A stretch of 22,226 bases of DNA from Chara braunii (GCA_003427395.1 BFEA01000567.1:927153-949378), one strand, 5' to 3'. Shown: positions 9,915-19,566, counted from the stretch's first letter. The notes: a model not told the origin generated them from the sequence alone. Numbers and translations: made by a program.

Positions 9915-10709
9915 CTAACATTTTTCAACCGCCACCTTGAACCCTGCATCCTTGAGTGCATGTAGTGCCCACTCAATGTACTGTACGTGTCCCTCATAGG
10001 AAGTAGAGAACACAAGGATATCATCCATATACACAATCACACAATAATTGATTATGTTTTGCGTCAGCCGCGTTTTCCGCACGAAATTCTGGAAGGCCAT
10101 ATTCATCGCGCGCTGAAACGTGGCTGGGGCATTGCAAATCCCCATCGGATATCTGACCCATTGCCAAGTTCCTTCGAAAAGAATGAACGCCGTTTTCGGG
10201 CGGTCTTCTTTTCGAACCAGAAGATGGTGGAATCCATGTCGAATATCAAATTTGCTAAAGAATCGAGCGCCACCAATAGCATCAAACAATTCATCAATCC
10301 AGGGAAGTGGATACACATCTTTAATCGTGATATCATTCAGTTTTCGGTAATCAATACAGATGCGAATTCCTCCTGCTTTCTTTGGCACAGTCACTACTGG
10401 AAACGACCATGGTCCGATAGCGGGCTCAATCCAGCCATTAGCTTCGAATTCCTTGATTCTTTTGAATGTGGCGGTTCTCTGCGCCGGTGAGTATCGATAC
10501 GGAGCGCAACTAATAGGTGGATGATCCCCCGTAAGGATCGCGTGCTCAATTACACTAGATAGCCCGATATCGCTGTCATCCATACTCAATACGTCAGCAT
10601 AGCCATGCAATACGTTAATCAGGGATTCTTGGATATCCTTGGGGATATGATTGGGAATGGCGATAATTGTATTATTTTCCGAGCTCAGAGGCGTGTCAAT
10701 CCACTCCAA
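9915..10709 (-). pseudogene. Reverse transcriptase domain of Pol
   Basis: Ty3/gypsy RT with all main motifs: APYRYSPAQ, WSFPVVTVPKK, RICIDYRKLNDIT, FSKFDIRHGFHHL with the first catalytic Asp, GTWQWVRYPMGICNAPATFQ, and YMDDILVFS near 10018-10030. The catalytic residues look intact. It is in the same frame as the linker upstream (one TGA at 10713-10715 between them) and as RNase H downstream (TAG at 9915-9917). In most relatives the residue at this TAG is Gln or similar in KC-x-F. There is no ATG at the start; this is an internal part of a polyprotein. Confidence 0.95.
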
Positions 10710-10712
10710 TCT

Positions 10713-11378
10713 TCACGATCGCCTGTTGTGGACGCTGGAAAACATGGAACTGCTAGTTCGGACCGAAAAGACGGTAGCGATCATCTGTGATTCTGCTGGA
10801 GTGATCATTTCGTTTTTTTTAATTTCAGCGTCGGTCTCAGGGTCATCGATGCTTTCGGCTATCCCGACTCCTGTTAATTCCGTCATTTCCTGCATGAGAT
10901 CCGGAACGTCGGTGATCGGGGCTTCTGCCTTTTCTTTGATCAAGGCGATCACGGCTCCTTGTGTGAGTAGTGATCGGGGAGGGGAGACGGAGAGATCCAA
11001 GTATTGGTTCATCTGCTGATACCTTGCTCGGAGGGACAATGTGCCCTTGTATAATGTGTGAGGGGGTTCCAAAAGATCGGCCATGTCTGAGATTTGCAAG
11101 ATCGGTTCTCCCAAAAAGGTTGTAGGGAGAGTCTGATTTTCCGTAGGTAAGGGACGGCTGGAGTCGCTGTTACCCGAACTTCGATCGAACGTCCGAGTTG
11201 TTGCAGGAATCATCTGAAATTCCTCTTTCGTCTCGCAATCGAACATTGCGACTAACTGCTTCCGCTCTTCGTGGCTGGGCATTACGCTCAGTTCTTCCTC
11301 GTACTCGTGCTCATTGAACTCGTCTTCCCGCACAAGGTAATCCGAGTTCGAGGGGGATTTCTCAATATTCTGGATCAT
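10713..11378 (-). pseudogene. Acidic linker between protease and RT
   Basis: About 220 codons in the Gag-Pol frame, rich in Glu, Asp and Ser, with no recognised domain. It ends at a TGA at 10713 (probably from CGA), after which RT continues in the same frame. Upstream, a TGA at 11427-11429 separates it from the protease region by 17 codons, again in the same frame. It is probably a spacer of the polyprotein; the ATG at 11378 need not be a real start. Confidence 0.65.
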
Positions 11379-11426
11379 CCCTATCCGATCAATATCAGGA
11401 TGTTTCCGCGGGGATCGGGTGGAGAT

Positions 11427-11864
11427 TCAGAGAGGGAGCGTCTGGGGCTTCCCTCTCGTTTGAGTGAGGACGAGTTGTCTTGAATCGAAATGGACTCGAG
11501 CCCCTACTGCCATCGCCCAGGGTAATCCCAACAATATTGAATAAGAATGTACGTCAATGACTAACGCATTAACCAACACATGCACTCGACCTACCTTGAT
11601 CGCGACATTCTCGATGAATCCTACGATATTCATGGCTTCCTCATCGGCCGAGACGTAGTTATCCCTCCCGGGTAGAGGAAGGATATAGTTCAATCGTCCA
11701 GTTTTTCGGACTGTGTTCAAGGAGATGGCGACTACCGATGATCTAGTATCAATGAGTGCATCAAAAGGTTTGCCTCAGAGTTCACAATCGCATTCCGCGC
11801 TTTTCCATAGGACCGATCGCAATCGTACAAAGTGATCTTTCTCAGCATAGGAGATAGCTGCGAT
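11427..11864 (-). pseudogene. Retroviral-type aspartic protease, inactive
   Basis: The active-site loop reads ALIDTRSSVVAIS, with the triplet at 11742-11750. Functional proteases of this family have Asp-Thr-Gly, and here Gly is Arg (AGA, one transition from GGA). The rest fits the fold: VNALVIDVHSYSILLGLPWA is the usual second half (ILLG.PW). It would cut the Gag-Pol polyprotein. In-frame TGA codons at 11775-11777, just before the active site, and at 11427-11429 interrupt it. It is in the same frame as Gag upstream and RT downstream. Confidence 0.85.
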
Positions 11865-12710
11865 TCAGGCTGGTTCAGGTGTGTTTGTGGTGACTACTGG
11901 GGGCGGATTAGCTTCGTTTTCGTCTTCTTGCTTCTTTTTCAGCATACGCTGAACGCGTTGATAGGTGAAGCGCTTCTGATTCTTCTGACACTGTTGTAGA
12001 AGATTGTCATTCGCGGCCTCGGATATAGTCAGCAGATGTCCTTCAGGGATTGGCACTCGAATATCTAAGTGTTTGAGTGTCTGTAGGAGATCGATTTCTC
12101 CTGTCTCAAACTGAGGTCCTGGTTCCGATGTTCGTTCGACCCAATCGAGTTCTTTTTTGGTGGGTCGGATCGCTCCGATCAGACCGGCCAGCTGAAGGTA
12201 CTCGGTGGGATCGACGACATCCGCGACTTCAGAGGCTCCTGACGTGGATGCGCCTTGATCACCCGAGAGGGGCTGATCAGTGATGAATGGGGAAGCCTCC
12301 CTTTCTTGTTCTAATACCGCAGCCACTCGTCCCTGGTTCAAAGCTACGGGCGCAGCCGCAGAAGGCGGTTGATTGCGTTTCGGCTGAAGGCATTCTCGAA
12401 CGAAATGCCCTGGCTGCTTGCGGTTATAGCATTCGATTCTTCCTGCTAGATTAGCTATCTGAAGAGTGGCGGAGTGAACTAGTCCACCTGGGGGAGGAGC
12501 CGTAAGCAACGGGTACTGAGCAGGAACGGGGCGAGAAGGGCCAGAATTAGCCTTTACCAGTTTGGTCATGATCTGTTCTAATCGATCCATTTGAGAGGCC
12601 TGCATTTACAACAAGTTGTTCATCCATTCGGACTGTTTAGTCGTGGTAGTGTGGATCATTTGAGCTAAATGCAGATTGGTGATGGGGACCGAGGCGGTTT
12701 CCTGAGTCAT
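11865..12710 (-). pseudogene. Gag C-terminal part with broken zinc knuckle
   Basis: In the Gag-Pol frame from the ATG at 12710 to TGA 11865, with a TAA at 12606-12608 (from CAA or similar). A single nucleocapsid-type knuckle lies at 12390-12431: CYNRKQPGHFVREC. The consensus is C-x2-C-x4-H-x4-C, so the second Cys is Arg (CGC against TGC). The knuckle would bind element RNA for packaging. A Pro/Ala-rich and then charged, Lys-rich tail follows. The frame is readable upstream of the ATG to about 12780 (SPVAGFCRLKSEIALVNTV), so this ATG is probably internal to Gag. Confidence 0.82.
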
Positions 12711-12792
12711 GACTGTATTTACGAGTGCGATCTCGCTCTTCAAACGACAAAAACCGGCAACCGGCGAACCCTATGGAAGACTTCATCATATC

Positions 12793-13430
12793 CTAGTAAT
12801 CATGATCGGGTCGGGGGTAGAATCGTTCTACCGCTCTGAGCCAAGATCGCTTCTTGGCCGCCACATCCTGGATTGTATCCGAGATATCTTCTTCTCCCTG
12901 TTGGATGTATTTACGTGTATCCAACAGATCCAATTCGAGGGCTTTGGCTATGATGACTGACAGCTGGTTGGTCTTGGGAGGGGCCTTTTTCTGCAATTTC
13001 GCCTTCAGCTCGGGATTACGAAGGTGATCGATGAACAGATCTCGAGCCGCGTTCTCTTCCCGCCCTGATTTGTCTAAGGCGGTCTGAAATCGATCTACAA
13101 AATCGGGTAGTAATTCCCCAGTTTCTTGTGGACGGGTTTTTACTACAAACTAGGCAGCATCTTCACTGACCGCGTCAAACCGTGCCAAAAACGCTCTTTT
13201 GAAGGTATCCCAATCTACCCACCTGTGTCGTCTAAGGCTGTAAGCCAATCGTGCGTTGTGTTTCAAAGCAGCAGGGTGATGACGCGAGGAAGGTCCTCTG
13301 CGCCATAGCCTTGCGCTTGCACAGCTTCAAGCCATGCCTTTGGGTGAGTGTAGTTAGGATAGAAGGGAAAAGTGGCGGGGATGCTTACCATCACCCGCGG
13401 AGGCGCTCCATTGGCTTCGCCCATAGGCAT
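12793..13430 (-). pseudogene. Gag capsid region
   Basis: The first in-frame ATG is at 13430 (MPMGEANGAPPRV) and reads to a frameshift near 13268. The similarity then continues in a second frame to TAG 12793. That segment has the retrotransposon-Gag signature: HRWVDWDTFKRAFLARFDAV, then ETGELLPDFVDRFQTAL and DHLRNPELKAKL, interrupted by TAG at 13150-13152. The frame returns to the first one before 12780, so the middle segment looks shifted by two compensating indels. The product would form the virus-like particle shell. Open codons extend upstream of 13430 to about 13520 without an ATG, behind four consecutive stops (TGA TAA TAG TGA). Confidence 0.8.
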
Positions 13431-13542
13431 GTCCGGTCGGGCTTTGGCAGATCTTTGCCTAGTGACCGGCGGACTGAGGCGGTTAGGATGTTTAGTGGCT
13501 CTTCCTCTCGCCAACTCGTCTCACTATTATCAGAACCGACAC

Positions 13543-13560
13543 GTGTCGGCTCCGATACCA
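13543..13560 (-). promoter_or_regulatory. Primer-binding site for initiator tRNA-Met
   Basis: Directly next to the 5' LTR the element strand reads TGGTATCGGAGCCGACAC. The 3' end of plant initiator tRNA-Met predicts TGGTATCAGAGCC, so 12 of the first 13 bases match (one A to G). This fixes the inner LTR edge at 13561 and the direction of the element. Confidence 0.85.
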
Positions 13561-16238
13561 ACCTCACGCCCCGTACTGTCTTCCGTTCGGAGTGCTAAGT
13601 GTGCGGAAAAGAGGCCCAGGAAAAACAGCAAGATGGGGTGTGCCAAGGATTTTTGGGAAATAGAGTGTGGGGACTCAGACATAACTGAAATCCCCCGTGA
13701 CGGTCCGATGAAGTGAGTCGGTTGCTTTTCGCGCGTTGCAGAATGCGCGCGCGAATTCGACGCGAAAGGAGAGAGGAATACAAAGTTAATCCAAAAAGTA
13801 CTGTCATACTTCCCACCATGCTACGACCCTTTGTTTAGAGCAAAAAGGCTTCGGCACGCTTCGCGTGTCTCGCTTGCGTATTAAGTCACGACCTCGCTCG
13901 CTGGTCAGTTCCGAGTCCGACGTGGAGGGTCTTAGTCGTGTGGCTCTTTCCCTATGTTTGTCGTCGTTCTGTATACGGTAGTGGAAACCTTTGGATTCGT
14001 AGTGCTCGAAACGCTGGCACTCAGTGCACAGAGTGCGAGGCCAGTTCGGGTTCCACTGCTGTCCACGGAATGACGATCAACTCGTTAAAGAGCAACAATA
14101 TCGAGTAGGGTGGAAAGTGAGTATCGATAATGACAAATCCAGCATCCACGAATCCTGAGCAACGATTTTCAGAAGGGAAGTAATATCCTCCGCCGATCCG
14201 CGCGACAGCTTCTCGTACGTCCCACTCGCATACACGTGTCCTTTCCTCGTCGTAAGGAAAAGGTCGCGTCGGCACGAAGATATGGGAGGCTGGCGCCCGA
14301 TCGAAGGGCGTTCGTCAGTCCACATGTCAATCAATTGCAAAAGTCCCAAAACGTCATCAGGGAAAAACAACACCCGCACAACAACCAATCAATTGTTTTC
14401 GACACGAGAGAGAGAGCACCTATCAGTTTGATCATGCACTTAACCGAGGGACCGACCTGCGACTCAGGTTTAGTAAGTCGACATGGTGTTGATCCGCGGC
14501 GCCTTGTTTTTCGAGGCTGCCCCGTAGATCGGTTGCAGATGTCGTGCAGCATAAGGCAGATGGCATGCACAGTGCATTCAGAACCATAGATCTAAACACT
14601 CTTGCATTCTCGAACAAAATCCCATCGAGCGTTAAGTCTAATCAATGCAAAAAGACAAGCATCTACATACATACATCCAGTGTGGAAGGTGCGAAAATGA
14701 CCAGGGGTGCATAGGTCAGAAATTGACCGAGGGAACTGTACACACGCATCCACCATTCACAAGACAAGAGGATCAATTCCTCGACATCTGGGGATTACCT
14801 AGGAAACTAATGGAAGAGTTCCGGAACAAGTTCCTTCGCACAGGGAAGCACACAGATTCATTCTTACTCACTGGAAGGGCAAACTCATGACACAGCATCA
14901 TTCAACTTTGAGAAAGAGGGGAGAGAGAGAAATGTCGAGATAGGAGATACGGAGTTCCGAAAGAAGACATTCGGTGTTGCAGTCGTGCACTCACACCAAA
15001 AGATAAAGATCCGCAACAACAAAGGCGCTTTCGCCGTGAATTTCCAGTATGGCTCCGGGCCAATCACTCACTCAACTCCAATCACCGATCCTCATACCTG
15101 CACCGAGGATCCCGCCCGTCACGTGCCAACTTCCGCTGTTGCGATCGTCACCCCGCTGACACAAGCTCGACGCGGTTCGCCCAGATCCCACAGTCCGCCG
15201 TGGCGATCCAGCACGCAACCGGCCAGCCTATTGTCAGCCCGACAGGACTTTTCGACTCGCACCAAACACTCCGCCTAGCCACTGCTTCCTGGAAGCTGGC
15301 TTGGGAGTCAAGAACGTAAGAGAGATTTGCGGACGGGCTTGCTAGAAGGAGGATAAGGGAGGGAGAAGGCAGGGGGAAAGTCGAGGTATAAGAGAAGAGG
15401 TAGGAGGAGAAGACTTAACGGGGAGCGCGCTGCGTAAGCCATGTTGATCCTTCAGAACCCAAGGGTCGGTCAATCAGATTCGTCGTGAAATAGGAAGATC
15501 CTCTTGTTCAACGCGTCTGATTGGTGAGCAGGGGTGATCGGAGGATCAACCGGGCTTCGTGAGCCAAGGTTGATGAGCGGGAAGAGATGAAGTGCGAAAA
15601 GCAGCGCGAGACGGGTCCAAGATTCAGACGATCAAGAAAGGGAAGCAGGCGCGCAAAAAGCAGAGAGGGAAAAACAGTTGCGATAGGAGAAGGAGAAGAG
15701 GGGGAAGGGAGAGGGGAGAGTGCGGGGGAGGGATGGCGCGGGAAATAAGGAGGAGGATGCTCGCATGCGTGGTGCCGACAGCAAGAGAAAAAGGCACCGA
15801 AACAGTTACAGCTTGCCTATATCCTACACCAATTCAAAAATTGAAATCACCATATCCGCGCGCGAAATTCGACGAGGGAAAAGAAAGTCCTATGCCTATC
15901 CGTATTCTCGCAAAATTCCTAGAGTTTTCTCCGACAGGACCGCGAACATTCGTGCAAGGAAAAAGATAGGTCGGGCTCCACTTATTCCGTAATTCCTAAC
16001 TGTCGAGCCCGATTCCCAGTGCGCTCGCTAAGGCGCGCGAAATTTCCCGTGCATTTCCCGAATTGCAAAAAGGCAGAATTCCAAAAATCAATAGAACTTC
16101 CGAAAAATGGGGGCTCAATCAAGGCGCCTGAAATCAAGAAAAGCGACGAGAGTTCTGTGGGGTCGGTATGGTACACAAGGGGGTATTGGGCCAAGGGTGT
16201 ACGAAAGATAGCACGGGGTCAGAAAGTAGTTCGTCACA
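13561..16238 (-). repeat. 5' LTR of the Ty3 element
   Basis: About 2,678 bp, direct repeat of 2306-4917. Its outer edge in element orientation starts TGTGACGAACT. Beyond it, at 16239, the sequence leaves the repeat and enters a C-rich tract. It has a net loss of about 15 bp near 15343, where the other LTR has its TATA box, and carries about 62 extra bp at 13986-14047. Confidence 0.92.
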
Positions 16239-16736
16239 GACACATTCACCCCCCCCGCCCCCCCCTGCCCCCCCCCAACCTGTTTTATTTTTTTTTCGTC
16301 TAAATTACCTGAATTTTTCTTCATGGGGTGTCCTCAGTGCGCGCACAGAAACCTTCAATCTTCTGTTTTCTTTTTTGGTTCCGCTCCTATAGGCGGAAAT
16401 CGACTGTGTCTGCTATCCCCAACAACTCCCCTACCGGACCTCCAACGGAGATGTCCGGCCACGACGTCCCCCCGATTGGACAACGGGCAATGTAGGTTAA
16501 TTGGACTGTCTAATTAGTAATTTTGCTCCTACAGTGTCTGGATTTCGGGGATAACAAATTCATCACATGCATCACACTGCCCTTCTCAGTGGCGCCACCA
16601 CAAGACTGCTAATAAATGGTAAGCTGTCAGAACCTGTGCACCTTTTTAGACCAGGTCCTGTTCGGAAAGGGTGGCCTTTGGCCCCTTATCTCTCTATATA
16701 CTGTATATCGAAGCACTTCATCATGATGCTATGTTG
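16239..16736. other. Right flank of the retrotransposon, C-rich at start
   Basis: A C-rich run at about 16249-16278 is followed by T8 and mixed sequence with no recognisable frame. The stretch before 16737 ends in a long A run, so the last few hundred bases could be the 3' end of a plus-strand retroposed sequence of unknown kind. Confidence 0.4.

Positions 16737-16767
<31 letters not shown>
16737..16767 (+). repeat. A31 homopolymer, probable retroposon tail
   Basis: Thirty-one uninterrupted A residues after TCATCATGATGCTATGTTG. The length suggests a poly(A) tail of a plus-strand retroposon rather than a chance run. No matching target duplications were identified. Confidence 0.5.
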
Positions 16768-16769
<2 letters not shown>

Positions 16770-16936
16770 ACTGACCTCCTAGTCACTGGTTTACTGTTCC
16801 CCCCTGTGAATGAAGCAAAAGAAAAGTGACTGTATTTTTTTCATTTTCTTTTTCAATCCAGTTTCGACTGTTTCGGACATGCTTGAGGATGCGATCAGAG
16901 CAGCCACCTCGAGTAGGCCGTCATCTGCTGAAGCTC

Positions 16937-17012
16937 CGATCTATTGGTGGGGAGCTGCTGCAGCTGCACCATCAGATGCTGGAGACCGGGTCCAGTGTCC
17001 CTTATGCATCAT
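16937..17012. repeat. Dispersed repeat, copy A
   Basis: TCTATTGGTGGGGAGCTGC, then GCTGGAGACCGGGTCCAGTGTCCC. The same landmarks in the same order and orientation recur at 18346-18400 with a small length difference. The pair probably belongs to a LINE tail or another repeat family. No reading frame is clearly conserved. Confidence 0.55.
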
Positions 17013-17174
17013 AATTAAACTGACTTGTTGTTGCCGGGGGGACCACTACCCCCCCTTGGTAAGATAAGGGGCTCGCAGTGGGTGGATGATGCTGAGAGGC
17101 TTTGCCAAATGGACCAAAACAACCGGCTGCGGTGGAAACCGTGGGTCAACACAGAGGGCCAATGGCAATGACTA

Positions 17175-17300
17175 CCGCGCGCCCACTTTGACTTAGGAAT
17201 CCCCTTCTTTCCGCGTGCCCACTTTGGCTTCCCCTTCCTTCTGCGCGCCCACTTTGACTTTCCCTTCCTTCCGCATGCCCACTTTGACTTCCCCTTCCTA
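17175..17300. repeat. 30-bp minisatellite, four units
   Basis: Units at 17175-17210 (36 bp, with a 6-bp insertion), 17211-17240, 17241-17270 and 17271-17300. The core is CCGCGCGCCCACTTTGACTT followed by CCCCTTCCTT. On the minus strand it stays open and gives a repeating basic peptide (KSKWARG-like), but no gene context supports translation. Confidence 0.8.
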
Positions 17301-17439
17301 TTGACTAACTTCACCCTCCTCCCTGCGTAAGAACTGGGCGCTCCCGCCCTCGTCCCCCTTCATACTTGCGAAATCCCACACCTGTCCCTCATTATTCATA
17401 ATTCTACTCCTACTGCTGCCATGCTGTATTACCGTCAGA

Positions 17440-17714
17440 AAAAACGGCCAACCTTTCTGTGCAGCATGCTCTGCTGGCTATGTTGTTGAAGATCAACAGC
17501 ATTTATGGGCCTATGGCCCACCTACACCAATGCTCTAGCTGTATGGGCTCTTTGGAAAGAAGTCTCTCTCACCCCTGAGCATTGGGGAGATCTATGGTCT
17601 GATGGCGCCATCTTGTGGGCGACGACTTTGGTGCATCTTCCCAAATCGCGTGCATATGTCTACAAAACCCTGAGAGCAACGGTGCTGTGGCATATTTGGA
17701 CTCAAAAGAAATGA
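17440..17714 (+). pseudogene. LINE ORF2 C-terminal fragment with zf-RVT
   Basis: A zf-RVT-type finger lies at 17458-17519: CAAC, then EDQQHLWAYGP. The usual Cys after HLW is Tyr (TAT against TGT). After a one-base frame change the characteristic downstream part follows: NALAVWALWKEV, VHLPKSRAYVYKTLRATVLWHIWTQ, stopping at 17712-17714. These are the C-terminal landmarks of plant LINE polyproteins. The RT domain itself is absent, so this is a small 5'-truncated or rearranged remnant. Confidence 0.7.
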
Positions 17715-18240
17715 CATTGTGAGAGCTGGTGAGGCCCCTTCACTTAGAAGGTTGTTGCTCTATCCAGCTGAGCTAAGAATGCAACTCACCCAAAAGAGTC
17801 AACGCAGCCGGTGCCAGCCGCCACAACAAAACAAGCAGCTTATTTTATTTATATATGCGCTCATCCACGCGTCCCAGACGTGGGGGTGGGGTTAGTGTCT
17901 TATTGGCCGCCTGACCTGACAACTTGCCAACTTGGTGGTCCGTTGAATCAAATGCAACCTCACTCACAGACAAATGATTTTTTGGGGGTCGGAGAAAACT
18001 TTTCTGGTGCAAAGCGGTGGCTTTACCGCGAGTGCAACCTCAGACAAATAATCTTTATGGGTTTGGAAAAGACATTTCGGCAAAGCAGTGGCTTTACTAG
18101 TACGGGCGCGGGGATCCAATGGTTCGGGCAACGATGTGCGGCCTGCCCATCTTTGGTTGCTATAGACAGTTGCAGCGGTGCCATTCTATATTTTTGGGTC
18201 CTTTCTGCAAGATTCCTGAGTCTGGCTGATTGACTTTGTG
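17715..18240. other. Intergenic repeats without genes
   Basis: Apart from the tRNA-like fragment, this holds an imperfect tandem duplication: 17954-18033 and 18034-18105 both start GCAACCTCA, contain ACAAAT.AT..TTT, and end near AAAGC.GTGGCTTTAC. No coding signal seen. Confidence 0.5.
17737..17782 (-). pseudogene. tRNA-Arg(UCU)-like 5' half
   Basis: On the minus strand the sequence reads GCATTCTTAGCTCAGCTGGA followed by TAGAGCAACAACCTTCTAAG. That is an acceptor-strand start, a complete D arm (AGCTC...GAGC) and an anticodon arm with TCT in the loop. The T arm and 3' acceptor strand are missing. It resembles bacterial or mitochondrial tRNA-Arg more than the SINE head described here. A nuclear copy of mitochondrial DNA or a different SINE head are both possible. 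Confidence 0.45.
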
Positions 18241-18241
18241 C

Positions 18242-18265
18242 TTTTTTTTTTTTTTTTTTTTTTTT
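18242..18265 (-). repeat. T24 run, probable poly(A) tail on minus strand
   Basis: Twenty-four T residues, which read as poly(A) on the minus strand. It lies downstream, in minus orientation, of the LINE fragment at 18701-19566 and of repeat copy B, so it may mark that retroposon's 3' end. Confidence 0.45.
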
Positions 18266-18345
18266 AAAGGAAAAGACTTGTTGAAAACCCTGGTAGGAAG
18301 GGTGATAAGAGCATCCCTCCCTACAAAGGTTTTCTGTTCATCGCT

Positions 18346-18400
18346 CCATCTATTGGTGGGGAGCTGCACCTGCTGGAAAACGGGTCCAGCGTCCCATTGT
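18346..18400. repeat. Dispersed repeat, copy B
   Basis: ATCTATTGGTGGGGAGCTGC, then GCTGGAAAACGGGTCCAGCGTCCC, the partner of 16937-17012 in direct orientation. Confidence 0.55.
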
Positions 18401-18700
18401 GCACACAGCAAAAACTGATCGTACATGGTAGGTACAGGCTTGAGCCTCTTCACCCTTAGTAGGGCGCCAGATGAGAAGATCTTTGTCACCTAACTCGTTA
18501 CCGTGTCAAACTTCTCCTTTGCAGGTGCTCAATTAGGACATCTGGATCTACTCAGGACTCCAGGCCATGCCAAGATAAAGGGACCATTGCATTGGGAGAT
18601 GGTGGGAAGGGATTTGGGAAGTCTACCATAGGGCGAAGAGGAATGGAGGGATCTACCTCAGACCACATATTAAAGGATAACCTGTAGACTAAGTCCCTTT
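18401..18700. other. Probable 3' untranslated part of minus-strand LINE
   Basis: No frame with recognisable similarity. It lies between the end of the LINE coding remnant at 18701 and the T24 run, so a LINE 3' UTR is the simplest reading. Confidence 0.35.
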
Positions 18701-19566
18701 TTAAATTTTCTCCCTCGCCCCCGTCTCTCCTTTCCATTCGATCCTTCCAATCTTTCCCCCTTTGTCCCCCCTGAGCCAGTCACTGCTAAATGATTTGAAT
18801 GCTTTGAGAATATCTGTTTTTGAGGAGTTGCGTTGTAATTTATCTTTTAACTTTTCCCACTGCACCAAGATGTCACTCTGCACTTGCTGTTTGATGGTGT
18901 CAGTAAATTCTGGGCCGTCGAGTCTAACCTCTTCCCATTCATAGGTGCATCTTCTTTGCCAGATTGCCCAGAGGATTGCTCTTCTTCCCAATATGAATAG
19001 ATTCTGAGTGAAAGTGTCTATTTGATCCAGGGACCAGATTTCTAATAGGATCTCTTTCCAGCCCCATGGCCAAGGGTGTGATGTTTTCAGCTTTCCCAGA
19101 TACGGGCCCACCATCTCCATAGCCAGATGGAACCTGGACATGCTAGAAAAATATGTTCAATGGTCTCGAGGATCTTTCTACTGGGGAAATCTGATTTGCA
19201 GAGTTTACACCAAGCTTCAGCCAACCCCTTCTTTTCCAGAGAGGACCTACTCATCAGCCAATCATTAGTGGGGAGGCATCGATGTTGTGCTGCGTTTTGC
19301 GGTACGGTTTTTGTTTCTGTAGGTGCACTGTTGGTACCCTTTATGTAGCACCGTTGGCACCCTTTGTGTCTGTATGATGTTTCACTGTTGGCTTCTGCTT
19401 GACTAGTACATCTGGTAGCTTTTTGTTGTACAATGTTGTAGTTCTTTTTTTTTTTTTTTTGTAGAGTCATAGTTATGGTTCCTAGCTTTTGCTGGTTCAT
19501 CTGGATGAGGGCTTGTTTGCTCCTCTTAAACCACCAGTACCTTCCCCATATGTCGGCCGTGGTCAC
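18701..19566 (-). pseudogene. LINE ORF2 C-terminal fragment with zf-RVT
   Basis: Two overlapping minus-strand frames (19566-19087 and 19141-18701) form one degenerate protein with a frame change near 19110. The first contains the zf-RVT finger: CKLC, then ETIEHIFLACPGSIWLW (19133-19212). The second continues with the usual downstream part (HPWPWGWKEI, ILWAIWQRRCTYEWEE) and ends at 18701. This region follows RT in plant LINEs; RT itself is missing. A 16-nt A run (19445-19460, element strand) lies in the open frame and would encode lysines; it may instead mark a junction with another retroposon. Confidence 0.7.

Larger units (their letters stand above)
2306..16238 (-). mobile_element. Degenerate Ty3/gypsy LTR retrotransposon
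   Basis: Two direct repeats of about 2.6 kb bound an internal region coding on the minus strand. The domain order is Gag, protease, RT, RNase H, integrase, and integrase after RT is the Ty3/gypsy order. A PBS follows the 5' LTR. The total of about 13.9 kb is large because of the long LTRs, a linker between protease and RT, and a coding region of about 2 kb after integrase. The outer LTR edge reads TGTGACGAACT in element orientation. The inner edge (GCGTGAGGT) does not end in the usual CA. I found no clean 5-bp target duplication (GACGC at 2298-2302 against GACAC at 16239-16243 is a weak, misplaced match) and no convincing polypurine tract. Multiple stops and frameshifts show it is inactive. 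Confidence 0.93.

Noticed and set aside
2298-16243. GACGC / GACAC as the target-site duplication
   Set aside because: One mismatch in five, and it would require the LTR to begin at 2303, outside the region shared by both LTRs.
16480-16545. Possible small intron (GTTAAT ... CTCCTACAG)
   Set aside because: Only about 60 bp, with no coding sequence on either side.
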